DNA of 24,232 nucleotides, taken from CAYNUJ01 sp964621225. Its GTDB lineage: Bacteria; Bacteroidota; Ignavibacteria; Ignavibacteriales; Melioribacteraceae. The stretch is from positions 1-24,232 of the forward strand of contig CAZULK010000028.1 in the NCBI GenBank assembly GCA_964621225.1, written 5' to 3'. Both the position numbers and the translations under genes were made by a program. The notes under the pieces are model-generated. The model saw only the letters and a list, made by a program, of their open reading frames with translations. It was not told where the DNA came from and made no database searches. Positions 16,658 through 24,232 of the stretch are shown in pieces. Position 1 is the stretch's first letter; each line of letters begins with the position of its first letter.

Positions 16658-16684
16658 AACCCCCTCATCATGAGGGGGTTTTTT
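16658..16684 (+). terminator. Intrinsic terminator of pepT
   Basis: AACCCCCTCA (16658-16667) pairs with TGAGGGGGTT (16671-16680) around a TCA loop, running into six T (16679-16684). It is GC-rich, compact and close to the pepT stop. The next gene on the same strand starts only 17 bases after the T-run. Confidence 0.92.
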
Positions 16685-16700
16685 ATTCTTATTTGTTATC

Positions 16701-17522
16701 ATGAAAATTGCATTAATTCAACAATCGGCCGGCACCGATATCCGGAAGAATATCGATAAAGGAATTGAAAATGTTTATTCGGCTGCGGCAGCCGGGGCTA
16801 AAATTATATGTTTCCCAGAACTTGCTTTCACTCCGTTCTATCCGCAAAAAAGAAGCGACGGAAATAACTTGGACTTAGCGGAAGAAATTCCGGGTAGAAT
16901 AACAAATGAATTTTCGCAAATTGCTAAAGAGAAAGGAATTGTTATCATTTTAAATCTCTACGAAAGAGTTGGGGATAAAACTTTCGATTCCACTCCAATT
17001 ATTGATTCAAACGGAAAAATAGCAAATGTTGTCCGGATGATGCATATAACTCAATATGAACATTTTTACGAACAGGATTATTACTTTCCCGGTGATCCGG
17101 AAATTAAAATTACCGGAACTGAGTTCGGGAAAATTGGGATTGCAATTTGTTACGATAGGCATTACCCGGAATATATGAGAGCCTTGGGCTTAGCCGGAGC
17201 GGAAATAGTGTTCATTCCTCAAGCAGGTGCAATAGGCGAATGGCCGGAAGGTCTTTACGAAGCCGAAGTTCGAACCGCAGCTTTTCAAAACGGTTACTTT
17301 ACTGCATTGTGTAATAGAGTGGGCAAAGAAGAGAATCTCCATTTTGCGGGTGAATCTTTCGTATCCGACCCGGATGGAAAAATTATTGCCAGGGCTGCAT
17401 CGGATAAAGAGGAAATACTTTATTCCGAAATTGACTTAGATTTGGTGAATAATTCGTATGCACGTAAATTATTTATGCGTCACAGAAGAAAGAACATTTA
17501 CGGGAAATGGTTCGAAGAATGA
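16701..17522 (+). CDS. Nitrilase-superfamily carbon-nitrogen hydrolase, catalytic Lys replaced
   Basis: 273 residues with the nitrilase fold. CFPELAFTPF carries the general-base E40, and IAICYDRHYPEYMRAL carries the nucleophile C150; E124 in FYEQDYYFPGD fits the second conserved Glu. At the usual Lys position (RKMHIP in N-carbamoylputrescine amidase-like enzymes) this protein reads RMMHIT, so Lys is Met113. The rest (PQAGAIGEWPEGLYEAE, TALCNRVG, AGESF) is well kept, arguing against decay. The substrate is unknown; annotation pipelines would probably call it a carbamoylputrescine or ureidopropionate amidase. No Shine-Dalgarno sequence is visible. Its TGA overlaps the ATG of the TrpF-like gene, indicating a coupled pair. 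Confidence 0.85.
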   Translation: MKIALIQQSAGTDIRKNIDKGIENVYSAAAAGAKIICFPELAFTPFYPQKRSDGNNLDLAEEIPGRITNEFSQIAKEKGIVIILNLYERVGDKTFDSTPIIDSNGKIANVVRMMHITQYEHFYEQDYYFPGDPEIKITGTEFGKIGIAICYDRHYPEYMRALGLAGAEIVFIPQAGAIGEWPEGLYEAEVRTAAFQNGYFTALCNRVGKEENLHFAGESFVSDPDGKIIARAASDKEEILYSEIDLDLVNNSYARKLFMRHRRKNIYGKWFEE

Positions 17523-18033
17523 TAAACTACAATCGATTTTTGCAGATTGCGGGAATAATAGACCAAGAAGAAGCAGATATGCTAATTGAATGCGGGGTGA
17601 AATTCCTTGGCTTTCCGCTCAGGTTACCTGTTCATAAAGAGGATTTAACGGAAGATTCGGCTGCAAAAATTATATCCACTTTCCCGGATGATGTTCATGG
17701 TGTGCTAATTACTTATTTGTCGGAAGCCGGAGAGATATTTGAATTGATGAAATATTTAGGTGTGAATATTGTTCAGCTTCACGGTGAAATTGAAAAAGAA
17801 GAAATTCTAAAATTAAAAAGATTATTGCCTGAAATATCAATTATTAAAAGTTTGGTGGTTCACTCCAATTATGAAGATCTTAAATTCAAAGTTGAGAATT
17901 TATCTGATGTGGTAGATGCATTTATCACCGATACTTTCGATCCTGAAACAGGAGCCAGCGGAGCAACCGGCAAAACCCACGATTGGGAAATCAGCAAGAA
18001 ATTAATTCGACAAAGCTCCAAACCCGTAATTCT
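17519..18033 (+). CDS. TrpF-like (phosphoribosylanthranilate isomerase-like) protein, cut by gap
   Basis: About 171 codons are visible before the N run; the last quarter of the barrel is missing. IVQLHGE (84-90), ITDTFDPETGASGATGKTHDW (137-157, in two parts ITDTF and GATGKTHDW) and KPVIL match the later strands and phosphate loop of TrpF barrels. D138 matches the general-acid Asp. The N-terminal KICGIT signature reads QIAGII, so the catalytic Cys is Ala11. Residues GFPLRLPVHKEDLTE (31-45) are unlike tryptophan-pathway TrpF. No trp genes are nearby. The start chosen (17519) gives an ATGA overlap with the nitrilase gene; an ATG at 17507 is also in frame. Probably a paralogous family acting with the nitrilase, not tryptophan synthesis. 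Confidence 0.78.
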
Positions 18034-18133
18034 NNNNNNNNNNNNNNNNNNNNNNNNNNNNNNNNNNNNNNNNNNNNNNNNNNNNNNNNNNNNNNNNNNN
18101 NNNNNNNNNNNNNNNNNNNNNNNNNNNNNNNNN
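18034..18133. other. Assembly gap (100 N)
   Basis: Exactly 100 N, the customary placeholder for a scaffold gap of unknown length. It removes the 3' end of the TrpF-like gene and the 3' end of the convergent histidine kinase gene, and possibly whole genes between them. Open frames that read through it are artefacts. Confidence 0.98.
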
Positions 18134-20073
18134 AGGGAAAGTCCCAAACCGTTACCGTCGAATGCTCTTGAATATCCTTGATCTTCCTGTCTGAATGGTT
18201 CGAATACAAACGGAAGGAATGATTCGCTTATTCCAATTCCGGTATCCTTAATCAAGCAACGTATAAAATCTCCTTTATCTTCAACCTTGATTGTTACTTC
18301 GCCTTCATCTGTAAACTTTACGGCATTATCTATTAAATTATCAAATATAACATCAATAGCCGTAGAATCCGTATAAATCAAATGGGATTTATCTTCGGCT
18401 ATAACCGTTAATTTAATATTTTTCTTCATTGCCATTCTATGCTTGTCGGCAATTGGAATAATAACATTTTTTACCAAATCCACGTCTTCTTTAGTTGGTT
18501 GATACAGGTCTAATTCCAATTCCGTTTTATATATCAGTGAATCAATTGTGCGGGTGATTCTATCCAAAGACCTGACAACAGACTCCTTTGCGAATATTTT
18601 TTCATATTCCGATTCATCCACATTTTCAGTAAGAAAATAAACTGCATTTAAAATTCCATTTAAAGGAGTTCTTATTTCATGCGAAATTTGCGCAAGGAAT
18701 TGATTCTTAAGTTTGTTCGAATTTTCGGCATTCAATTTGGCTTTTCTGTTTTCTTCAATCATCGCTTTCAATTTTTCCGTCATATTGTTGAAAGCGTCTC
18801 CGAGGGTTGCCATTTCGTCGTACAGAAACCGGGTATCTGCCCTTATGCCCAAATTCCCTTTGCTAATCTCGTTTGCTGTTATGGAGAGTAAATTCAATGG
18901 TCTGCTTACAATTAACCAGATAGTAAAACTGGAAAGAAAACCTACAATTAAAATACTTAACACTACTATTATAGCTGCGTATCTTTGAAATTCATCAATG
19001 GCAATTTGATACTCATCTTCTGTCCATTTTTTTACAATGATAGATTCGGAAGTTTTTACTTTACCAAGCACATAAAAATCTCCATCAATTTCGACAGAGA
19101 TTACAGGCTTGTTAAACTTAATCTCATTATTCCTGATCTTTAATATTACCTTTCCGTAATCAGCCAGTAAATTGTTCGGGTTAATATTGTTTTCATCATT
19201 TACAAAGATATAATCATAATTGCCAATTTTGAGTGCATTATCAAAATTGTGATAATGTTCCTTGTGACCGAGGTCGTAGTAATTTATAATCTCTTCAACC
19301 GAGTGAATGCGATTTTTAATCTCAACTTCTTTAAGAAGGTCAACTATTTTGGTTCTAACGGAAAGCGCACCGAAGGATAGGGGAATGGTGGAAAATATTA
19401 TAAACCAAACTGTTAATCGAAGACCCAAAAAATTATTGGCTAATCCCAAATGATGAACGAAATTATCCAATCTTAATTGAAACTTAGTGTATTCCGGTGT
19501 AATCTTTACATCGAGCGGTTTTCTTAATCTTTTAGGAAGAGCAACCCAAATTAGGGATGTCATCACAGATGTGTAAAGAAATTCAGGTACAAAACCGGCA
19601 AATATTTTTTTAAGTGCAAAATAAGGAGAAATGCTTCCTCCGGAAATTAAAGCGAAGGTATCGGGGAAAACATAATAGGTTAAATAATATATAGGTAAAT
19701 AAAAGACGAAATAATAAAGAAATACAATGCTAATCCAACCCAACAGAAAAGTTGGCATGGCTAGTTTTTTATAAACAAAGTTTCTATATAGGTATGAAAA
19801 AATAAGTGCTGGAAAAATATGTTGTGCAACAATATATGGAATCAATTGTGAATTTTGGTCGTAAAGAGAAGCCAAGAGTGCAGTAACTGAACCACCGATT
19901 GGTCCAAACAATGCAGCCGAAATAAGAACAAATACTTCCCTTGGGTCTGTAATAACATTGGTTCCCGGGATTGTTATATGTACATGGAAGAAAATTAGAA
20001 GAAAGGAAATAACACCCAGAATTACCCCTCCAACGGGAATGACAATTTTATTATTGTAAATCCATTTCGGCAT
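18134..20073 (-). CDS. Membrane sensor histidine kinase with LytS-like 5TM domain, cut by gap
   Basis: 646 codons are visible. Residues 1-180 hold about five membrane segments with PREVFVLISAALFGPIGG (44-61), like the 5TMR-LYT domain of LytS sensors. Two further segments (about 221-240 and 365-389) flank a ~125-residue extracytoplasmic domain, then HAMP (about 386-440), a short coiled coil and HisKA with FLAQISHEIRTPLNGIL (phospho-acceptor H465). The ATPase domain has the N-box DNLIDNAVKFTDEG (578-591), DTGIGIS (610-616), FEPFRQED and GNGLGLS just before the gap. A receiver domain could lie beyond it. It follows the MltF-type gene by 86 bp on the same strand, possibly cotranscribed. Signal and partner are unknown. 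Confidence 0.9.
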
Positions 20074-20159
20074 TAATATTCCACTTGAGTAATAGTAGGT
20101 TTCAAAAATAAGTAAATTTATTAAAAAATTAAATTTCGGAATGAATAAAAGCTAATTCT

Positions 20160-21593
20160 TTAACTAATGAAATGCCTATAGTGTTTAAAACGGTCAATAA
20201 TTTCCCTCACATATTTAACGGTTTCTTTTCCGTTACAGTAACCGTTTCTTACAACCGGGTCGTTGTAATATTTTTTCTTGCTCTTCAGCAATAAATATTT
20301 TTCCACATTGTCGAACCAAATTTTAGGATTGGCTCCATATTTTTCGGCTAACTTCATTGCATCCAAAATATGTCCGAAGCCAATATTATACGAAGCAAGT
20401 ACGAACTTCATTCTTTCGTCTTTATCCTCAATATAATCTTTCCAAAAATTGTCCAACCAAAGTTCATATTTTAATCCTGCATGAAGACTTTGCACGGGAT
20501 CGCGCGGATTTTCCACTCCGTAATGTTTTGCTGTTTCCGGCATCAACTGCATCAAACCCACGGCGCCTGCCCATGATTTGGCGTTCGGGTCGAATTGCGA
20601 TTCTTGATATACCTGCGAAGCCAAAATTCTCCAATCCCATCCCAATTGAACTGAGTATTTTTTCAATATATCATCATATTGGGAAATCTTTCCGCTTTCC
20701 ATAGCAAAAAGATCGCTTCTTCTTCTTCTGGCGTATGCAATTCTGTTTTTATAATATTTATTATAAATAACATAGTACTCCGATTTTCTGCGCATTTTCT
20801 TAATCCACGAATTTACGGTATCCAATAAAGCTGGTGAACTTTTTCGTACCGCCCAAGCTACTTTTTGCGGAAGTGATAATTCGGTGCTGATGTCTATATC
20901 GGGATAATAAGCTTGATTAAGCTCGGCAATGTTTTCATCAGATACAGTATAATCAATTTGACCTTCGGCAACCATCCGGATGAGGTCTTCCGTTGTATAA
21001 TCTTCCGGAGCTTCCACAATATTGATTTCTCCACCAATTTCGTCGGACAAATTTTTCATTCGCATTAAATAGGCTGAGCCTGCTCTTACATATACTGTTT
21101 TTCCTTCCAATTCCAAGGGGCTGCGGATTAACATTTCCTCAATTTCGTGAAGACGCATTCTTCTCCATCCCTCGGGTCTGCGTTGAACCAACACTTGCTT
21201 AGTTGTGTTGTGGTGATATGTGAATGCAATCTCATCTGATCTATCCTTTGTAACGGTCAGATTGAATGCAATTAAATCTCCTTCAAAATTATTGAGCGCG
21301 CTTATCATTTCGTTGATGCTCGGTTTTACTTTTATCTCAACTTCCACTCCCAAATATTTTCCCAAAGATTGGAGAAGCTCGTATTCATAACCCATTGGCT
21401 TACCTTTGTAAATAAAATAGCTGTAAGCGTTGTAGCCTGTAAGAGCTATGAGCTTTCCTCTTTTTAGAATTTGTTGGAGATCAACCCTCGTCTCCGGTTC
21501 CTTTTTAGATTCCTCGTTTGGAGAGGAACAAGAGAAAACCATCATCAACAAGAGTAGAAAAGAAATGATATGTTTAATTCTAGCCGCCTTCAT
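20160..21593 (-). CDS. mltF: MltF-type lytic murein transglycosylase (lipoprotein)
   Basis: 477 residues from the ATG at 21593; a GTG at 21614 would add seven residues ahead of the signal. The lipoprotein signal ends VFSC (C22). Residues about 38-285 form a solute-binding-protein-3 domain (GYEYELLQSLGKYLGVEVE, AFNLTVTKDRS, GKTVYVRAGSAYL). An SLT lysozyme-like domain follows: WRILASQVYQESQFDPNAKS with catalytic E331, GAVGLMQLMPETAKHYG and LASYNIGFGH. This two-domain order is that of MltF, which cleaves peptidoglycan glycan strands to 1,6-anhydro products; the binding domain acts as a regulatory sensor of muropeptides. It is divergent from the LytTR regulator gene and upstream of the histidine kinase. 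Confidence 0.92.
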   Translation of the reverse strand: MKAARIKHIISFLLLLMMVFSCSSPNEESKKEPETRVDLQQILKRGKLIALTGYNAYSYFIYKGKPMGYEYELLQSLGKYLGVEVEIKVKPSINEMISALNNFEGDLIAFNLTVTKDRSDEIAFTYHHNTTKQVLVQRRPEGWRRMRLHEIEEMLIRSPLELEGKTVYVRAGSAYLMRMKNLSDEIGGEINIVEAPEDYTTEDLIRMVAEGQIDYTVSDENIAELNQAYYPDIDISTELSLPQKVAWAVRKSSPALLDTVNSWIKKMRRKSEYYVIYNKYYKNRIAYARRRRSDLFAMESGKISQYDDILKKYSVQLGWDWRILASQVYQESQFDPNAKSWAGAVGLMQLMPETAKHYGVENPRDPVQSLHAGLKYELWLDNFWKDYIEDKDERMKFVLASYNIGFGHILDAMKLAEKYGANPKIWFDNVEKYLLLKSKKKYYNDPVVRNGYCNGKETVKYVREIIDRFKHYRHFIS

Positions 21594-21644
21594 ATTAAAA
21601 TGCGCAGATAGCACGAATGCTTAATTCAAGATATGAGAAATTAA

Positions 21645-21675
21645 TCAAAAATACAATATTGACAAGAATTTTTGA
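21645..21675. promoter_or_regulatory. Nested inverted repeats between mltF-like and LytTR genes
   Basis: TCAAAAAT (21645-21652) and ATTTTTGA (21668-21675) are perfect 8-bp arms. Between them lies the palindrome CAATATTG (21654-21661), overlapping a TTGACA on the plus strand (21659-21664). It sits in the 200-bp divergent region and could control both genes. No clear -10 partner was identified, and AT-richness makes chance symmetry likely enough to keep confidence low. Confidence 0.28.
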
Positions 21676-21793
21676 GCAAGCAGGAATGAAAGAATATTCC
21701 TCACAAATTTTAATAAAATGTCAGATTTTCTTAAATATTTTGTAGGTTTTGCATATATTGCATCCTCCATAACCCATTAGTAGGAATCCCACA

Positions 21794-23539
21794 TTGAAGT
21801 TATTATTTTCTTTTTTAATTGCTTCTGTTCTTTATGCTCAGATGTCACCGGACTTTCAATCTCATAGGAAAAGAATATCCTCTGCCGTAAGCGAGATTCA
21901 AAGAATTTATAATAAAGGTAAATCCTTTCCTCCTTTTCAATCCGACTCATCATATTACTACGGACGATTGTTATTGAAATTGAGCCCGGGGAAACATCTC
22001 GATTCAACGAAAGCGATGGGAAATTTTTTAATCGCAAAAAGTTATTTCGGTAAAAATAATTTCGACAGTTCTGTTTACTATTTCAAGAAATCCATTAATG
22101 CGATAGACGATGTAGATAAAATGGGAGAGTTTTTTGTTTCGGCCAAGAACTTATTGGCAATATCGTATATGAGGAAAAGAGATCCTCAAAACGCGAAAAA
22201 AGTTTTTGAAGAGTTATTGGACGAAATTGAGCTAACTAATAATAGAGGTTTAATAGCCGGCATTTATAATAATTTTGCAAATCTTCACAGGCAAATTCAC
22301 GATTATGACCTGGCTTTGAAATACTATGAAAAATCCATTGAATATTCCGGTGATTCAATGCCTAATATTATCAATTCCTATTTTAGCATTGCATCTATTT
22401 ATTCGCAGTTGAAAAAGTTTCAGGAAGCCGACCTTGCATTAAATCAAGCCCTTAAGTTGGAACGTATTCCTCCTTTCCATCGTATTGGGATTTATAATCT
22501 GAAAACCAAAAACTTCAGGGATTGGGGGAAGAAGGATTCTTCCGAATATTATGCAGAATTGGCTTTCAATGAGGCATCGGGAATTAAAGACGGGGATTTG
22601 AAATACCAAGCATTTTCGAACATGGCGGAGTTATTGATTAATAAAGGAAAGTATCCGGAAGCTGATGGAATAATAAACCGGCTTTTTGCAATGAAAAATC
22701 TGTTTAATCCGGTTTGTGAAATAAATTCATCCTATTTAAAAGTTAAACTTCTCTTCAATCAAAAAAAATATCAGGAATCGATTAAAACCGGTGAGCAGCT
22801 TATAGAAAATGCGAAAAAGTCCGGCAAAGAGTATTTTATTAAAGACACATATAAAATACTTGCGGAAAGTTACGATTCTTTGGACAATATATATTTAGCC
22901 AATTCCTATTTGAAGATTTATTCCGACTTTTTGGAAAGAAGGAAGAACGGTAGTAACAGAAGACTGGAATCAGAAATTAAAGCAAAGTATGATGTAAATA
23001 AACTGAACAGCAAAGTTGAGTCGTCTTATAAACTAGTAACGGTAACTACTATACTTACAATTCTATCAATATTCGCCGGAATAATTCTACTTGTTTGGGG
23101 AGTTAAAAGTTATAAAAAATATAAACAAGAAGAGATTCTTGCCGGAAAATTAGAAGCCGAAAAGGAAAAGCATAAAGAAAATTATTTGAAATTAGCGGAA
23201 TCGGTTGAAAGAAAGGCTGTCGGAGAGAATGGTTATATAATAATTAATGATAAAAAAATAGAGTACAATGATATAATTTCCATCAAATCTTTCGGACATT
23301 ATCTCTATTATAATTTAATGAGCAGAAAAAAGCCATATTTGGAAAGAAACACTTTAAAAGAGATATCATCCAAATTACCGAAGAGTAATTTTATTCAAAT
23401 TCATCGCTCACATATGATAAATTTACTTCATGTAAAAAGTTTCGAGGGTAATGTCGTTACGCTTTCAAAAGAAGAAAAAATGAAAGTAAGCAGAACTTTT
23501 AAGCCTGTTTTTCTGGATGCATTTCGATCATTAACATAA
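21794..23539 (+). CDS. TPR - membrane segment - LytTR transcription regulator
   Basis: 581 residues beginning at a TTG codon (21794) with TAGGAA upstream; an in-frame stop (21770-21772) leaves no upstream ATG. A signal-like N-terminus (KLLFSFLIASVLYAQ) leads into helical repeats of TPR type (about 50-400; for example YNNFANLHRQIHDYDLALKY and SYFSIASIYSQLKKFQEADL). One membrane segment (about 414-436) and a charged coiled coil (about 441-476) follow. The C-terminal LytTR DNA-binding domain (477-581) is recognised by GYIIIND, IISIKSFGHYLYY, FIQIHRSHMINLLHV and KVSRTFK. Topology implies a periplasmic sensor and cytoplasmic DNA binding in one chain, with no receiver domain. The probable target is the next gene, which has LytTR-like repeats upstream. 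Confidence 0.9.
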   Translation: MKLLFSFLIASVLYAQMSPDFQSHRKRISSAVSEIQRIYNKGKSFPPFQSDSSYYYGRLLLKLSPGKHLDSTKAMGNFLIAKSYFGKNNFDSSVYYFKKSINAIDDVDKMGEFFVSAKNLLAISYMRKRDPQNAKKVFEELLDEIELTNNRGLIAGIYNNFANLHRQIHDYDLALKYYEKSIEYSGDSMPNIINSYFSIASIYSQLKKFQEADLALNQALKLERIPPFHRIGIYNLKTKNFRDWGKKDSSEYYAELAFNEASGIKDGDLKYQAFSNMAELLINKGKYPEADGIINRLFAMKNLFNPVCEINSSYLKVKLLFNQKKYQESIKTGEQLIENAKKSGKEYFIKDTYKILAESYDSLDNIYLANSYLKIYSDFLERRKNGSNRRLESEIKAKYDVNKLNSKVESSYKLVTVTTILTILSIFAGIILLVWGVKSYKKYKQEEILAGKLEAEKEKHKENYLKLAESVERKAVGENGYIIINDKKIEYNDIISIKSFGHYLYYNLMSRKKPYLERNTLKEISSKLPKSNFIQIHRSHMINLLHVKSFEGNVVTLSKEEKMKVSRTFKPVFLDAFRSLT

Positions 23540-23566
23540 AAATCCCAAGTAAAATTAAGTTCAAAT

Positions 23567-23601
23567 TGCTTTTCGTGACACGCAGAATGCATTTCATGAC
23601 A
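23567..23601 (+). repeat. Two 14-bp direct repeats with 21-bp period, candidate LytTR binding site
   Basis: TGCTTTTCGTGACA (23567-23580) and TGCATTTCATGACA (23588-23601) agree at 12 of 14 positions and are offset by exactly 21 bp, two helical turns. LytTR proteins are known to bind tandem imperfect direct repeats with this spacing. The site lies directly after the LytTR gene and just upstream of the promoter-like sequence of the following outer-membrane gene. Recognition by this regulator is inference. Confidence 0.55.
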
Positions 23602-23606
23602 ATATC

Positions 23607-23637
23607 CTTGTAAAACAGTCCAAAACAAATAGATTGT
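23607..23637 (+). promoter_or_regulatory. Bacteroidota-type promoter candidate for the last gene
   Basis: CTTG (23607-23610), a 19-bp spacer and TAGATTGT (23630-23637) approximate TTTG-N19-TAnnTTTG. The -7 box mismatches in its last two bases. Transcription would start near 23644, placing the direct repeats at about -77 to -43, a normal activator position. TTGTC...GACAA flanking the -7 box was also noted. Confidence 0.35.
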
Positions 23638-23684
23638 CCCTTGTAATTAGACAAAATATCCACAAATCAACAAGGAGACACTAT

Positions 23685-24232
23685 ATGAAAACCAGATATT
23701 TGGTTTTGTTATTTTTTCTAACAATCCCATTGTTTGCGCAACATACTTCGCAATTGAATTTTTCCTACTTTAACGAAACTAACATTTCCGGATTCGGATT
23801 TGGGGTTTACGAGAGGGAAAGCATATCCGGAATTTCGTTAGCGGCGGAATCGAGAATCAGTTTAATTTCAGATGAAGGAGAAAATTCCACTACTTTTGCC
23901 GATTTTATTGTCGGTTTGGGGGCAACCTATTCGTTGGTATTTTCAGAAAATCAGGAATTTGTTCCTTTCGTAGGAGCCACAGCCGGGATAGGATATATTT
24001 ATGGAGATAATTCCGTGGAACAGTATGCACCTAACGACGAAACTCTCCAAAATAATATCGAAAACAGAGTCGCTCCGATTGCCGACGGAGCTTATTTCTA
24101 TTATAATTTGAAGATCGGGATCGATTGGGTTATTGGTGGATACCTGAGTAATCCTTTCGGACTTAACATTTCCTACAACATCGGTAATTATAATAGAATT
24201 ACTGCCGGATTTACAACAGATATGCACATCAT
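23685..24232 (+). CDS. Partial outer-membrane beta-barrel-like protein (runs off right edge)
   Basis: 182 codons are visible with no stop before the window ends. The start ATG has a strong AAGGAG seven bases upstream. The N-terminus, MKTRYLVLLFFLTIPLFAQ, is a signal peptide. The mature part shows barrel-like alternation with Gly and aromatic residues: FGFGVYERESISGISLAAES, FADFIVGLGATYSLVF, FVPFVGATAGIGYIYG, YFYYNLKIGIDW, FGLNISYNIGNYN. It resembles OmpX/OmpW-like small barrels in Bacteroidota, but no specific family is recognised. It follows the LytTR regulator gene by 145 bp and carries its candidate binding site, so it may be that regulator's target. Confidence 0.75.
   Translation, partial: MKTRYLVLLFFLTIPLFAQHTSQLNFSYFNETNISGFGFGVYERESISGISLAAESRISLISDEGENSTTFADFIVGLGATYSLVFSENQEFVPFVGATAGIGYIYGDNSVEQYAPNDETLQNNIENRVAPIADGAYFYYNLKIGIDWVIGGYLSNPFGLNISYNIGNYNRITAGFTTDMHI

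Noticed and set aside
17869..18135. Kinase reading frame continuing through the N run on the minus strand
   Set aside because: The part beyond the gap is the antisense of the TrpF-like gene; the continuity is an artefact of translating N.
18134..18181. TrpF-like frame continuing after the N run on the plus strand
   Set aside because: This stretch is antisense to the kinase ATPase domain and does not resemble the end of a TrpF barrel.

Overview
The window is about 24.2 kb of AT-rich bacterial DNA with a 100-base run of N (18034-18133). Several traits point to a Gram-negative member of the Bacteroidota/Chlorobiota group, most likely Ignavibacteria-like: many secreted or outer-membrane proteins, Bacteroidota-style lipoproteins, a TPR-membrane-LytTR regulator, a mitochondrial-type aconitase, and promoter candidates resembling TTTG-N19-TAnnTTTG. 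This placement is inferred from gene content, not from a marker gene. Nearly all genes look like ordinary chromosomal genes. I see no insertion sequence, prophage, CRISPR array, tRNA or rRNA.

Layout. At the left edge is the start of a secreted protein on the minus strand, divergent from aconitase (plus), which ends at a clear terminator and is followed by a small DinB-superfamily protein. Next comes a compact four-gene minus-strand operon, 9021 down to 3160. In transcription order it encodes a CYTH-domain protein, an AddB-like nuclease with an iron-sulfur cysteine set, an AMP-forming acyl-CoA synthetase and a protein with a cold-shock-like N-terminus; two of its three junctions are stop/start overlaps. 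From 9124 to 13068 lie single genes of alternating strand: a barrel-like outer-membrane protein, a thioredoxin-fold protein, an M14 zinc carboxypeptidase, a YbaK-type editing protein and a lipoprotein. A minus-strand pair (thymidine phosphorylase, then a prohibitin-like SPFH protein) is divergent from peptidase T.

From 16701 to the gap lies a translationally coupled pair: a nitrilase-superfamily hydrolase and a TrpF-like protein. Each appears to lack a canonical catalytic residue (Lys to Met, and Cys to Ala). This is the best candidate for an undescribed enzymatic module.

From the gap to the right end is an envelope and signalling neighbourhood: a histidine kinase with a LytS-like membrane domain (its C-terminus is lost in the gap), an MltF-type lytic transglycosylase, a TPR-membrane-LytTR regulator, and an outer-membrane protein that runs off the window. 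Between the LytTR gene and that outer-membrane gene are two 14-bp direct repeats exactly 21 bp apart. They sit just upstream of a promoter-like sequence, as expected for a LytTR-controlled promoter.
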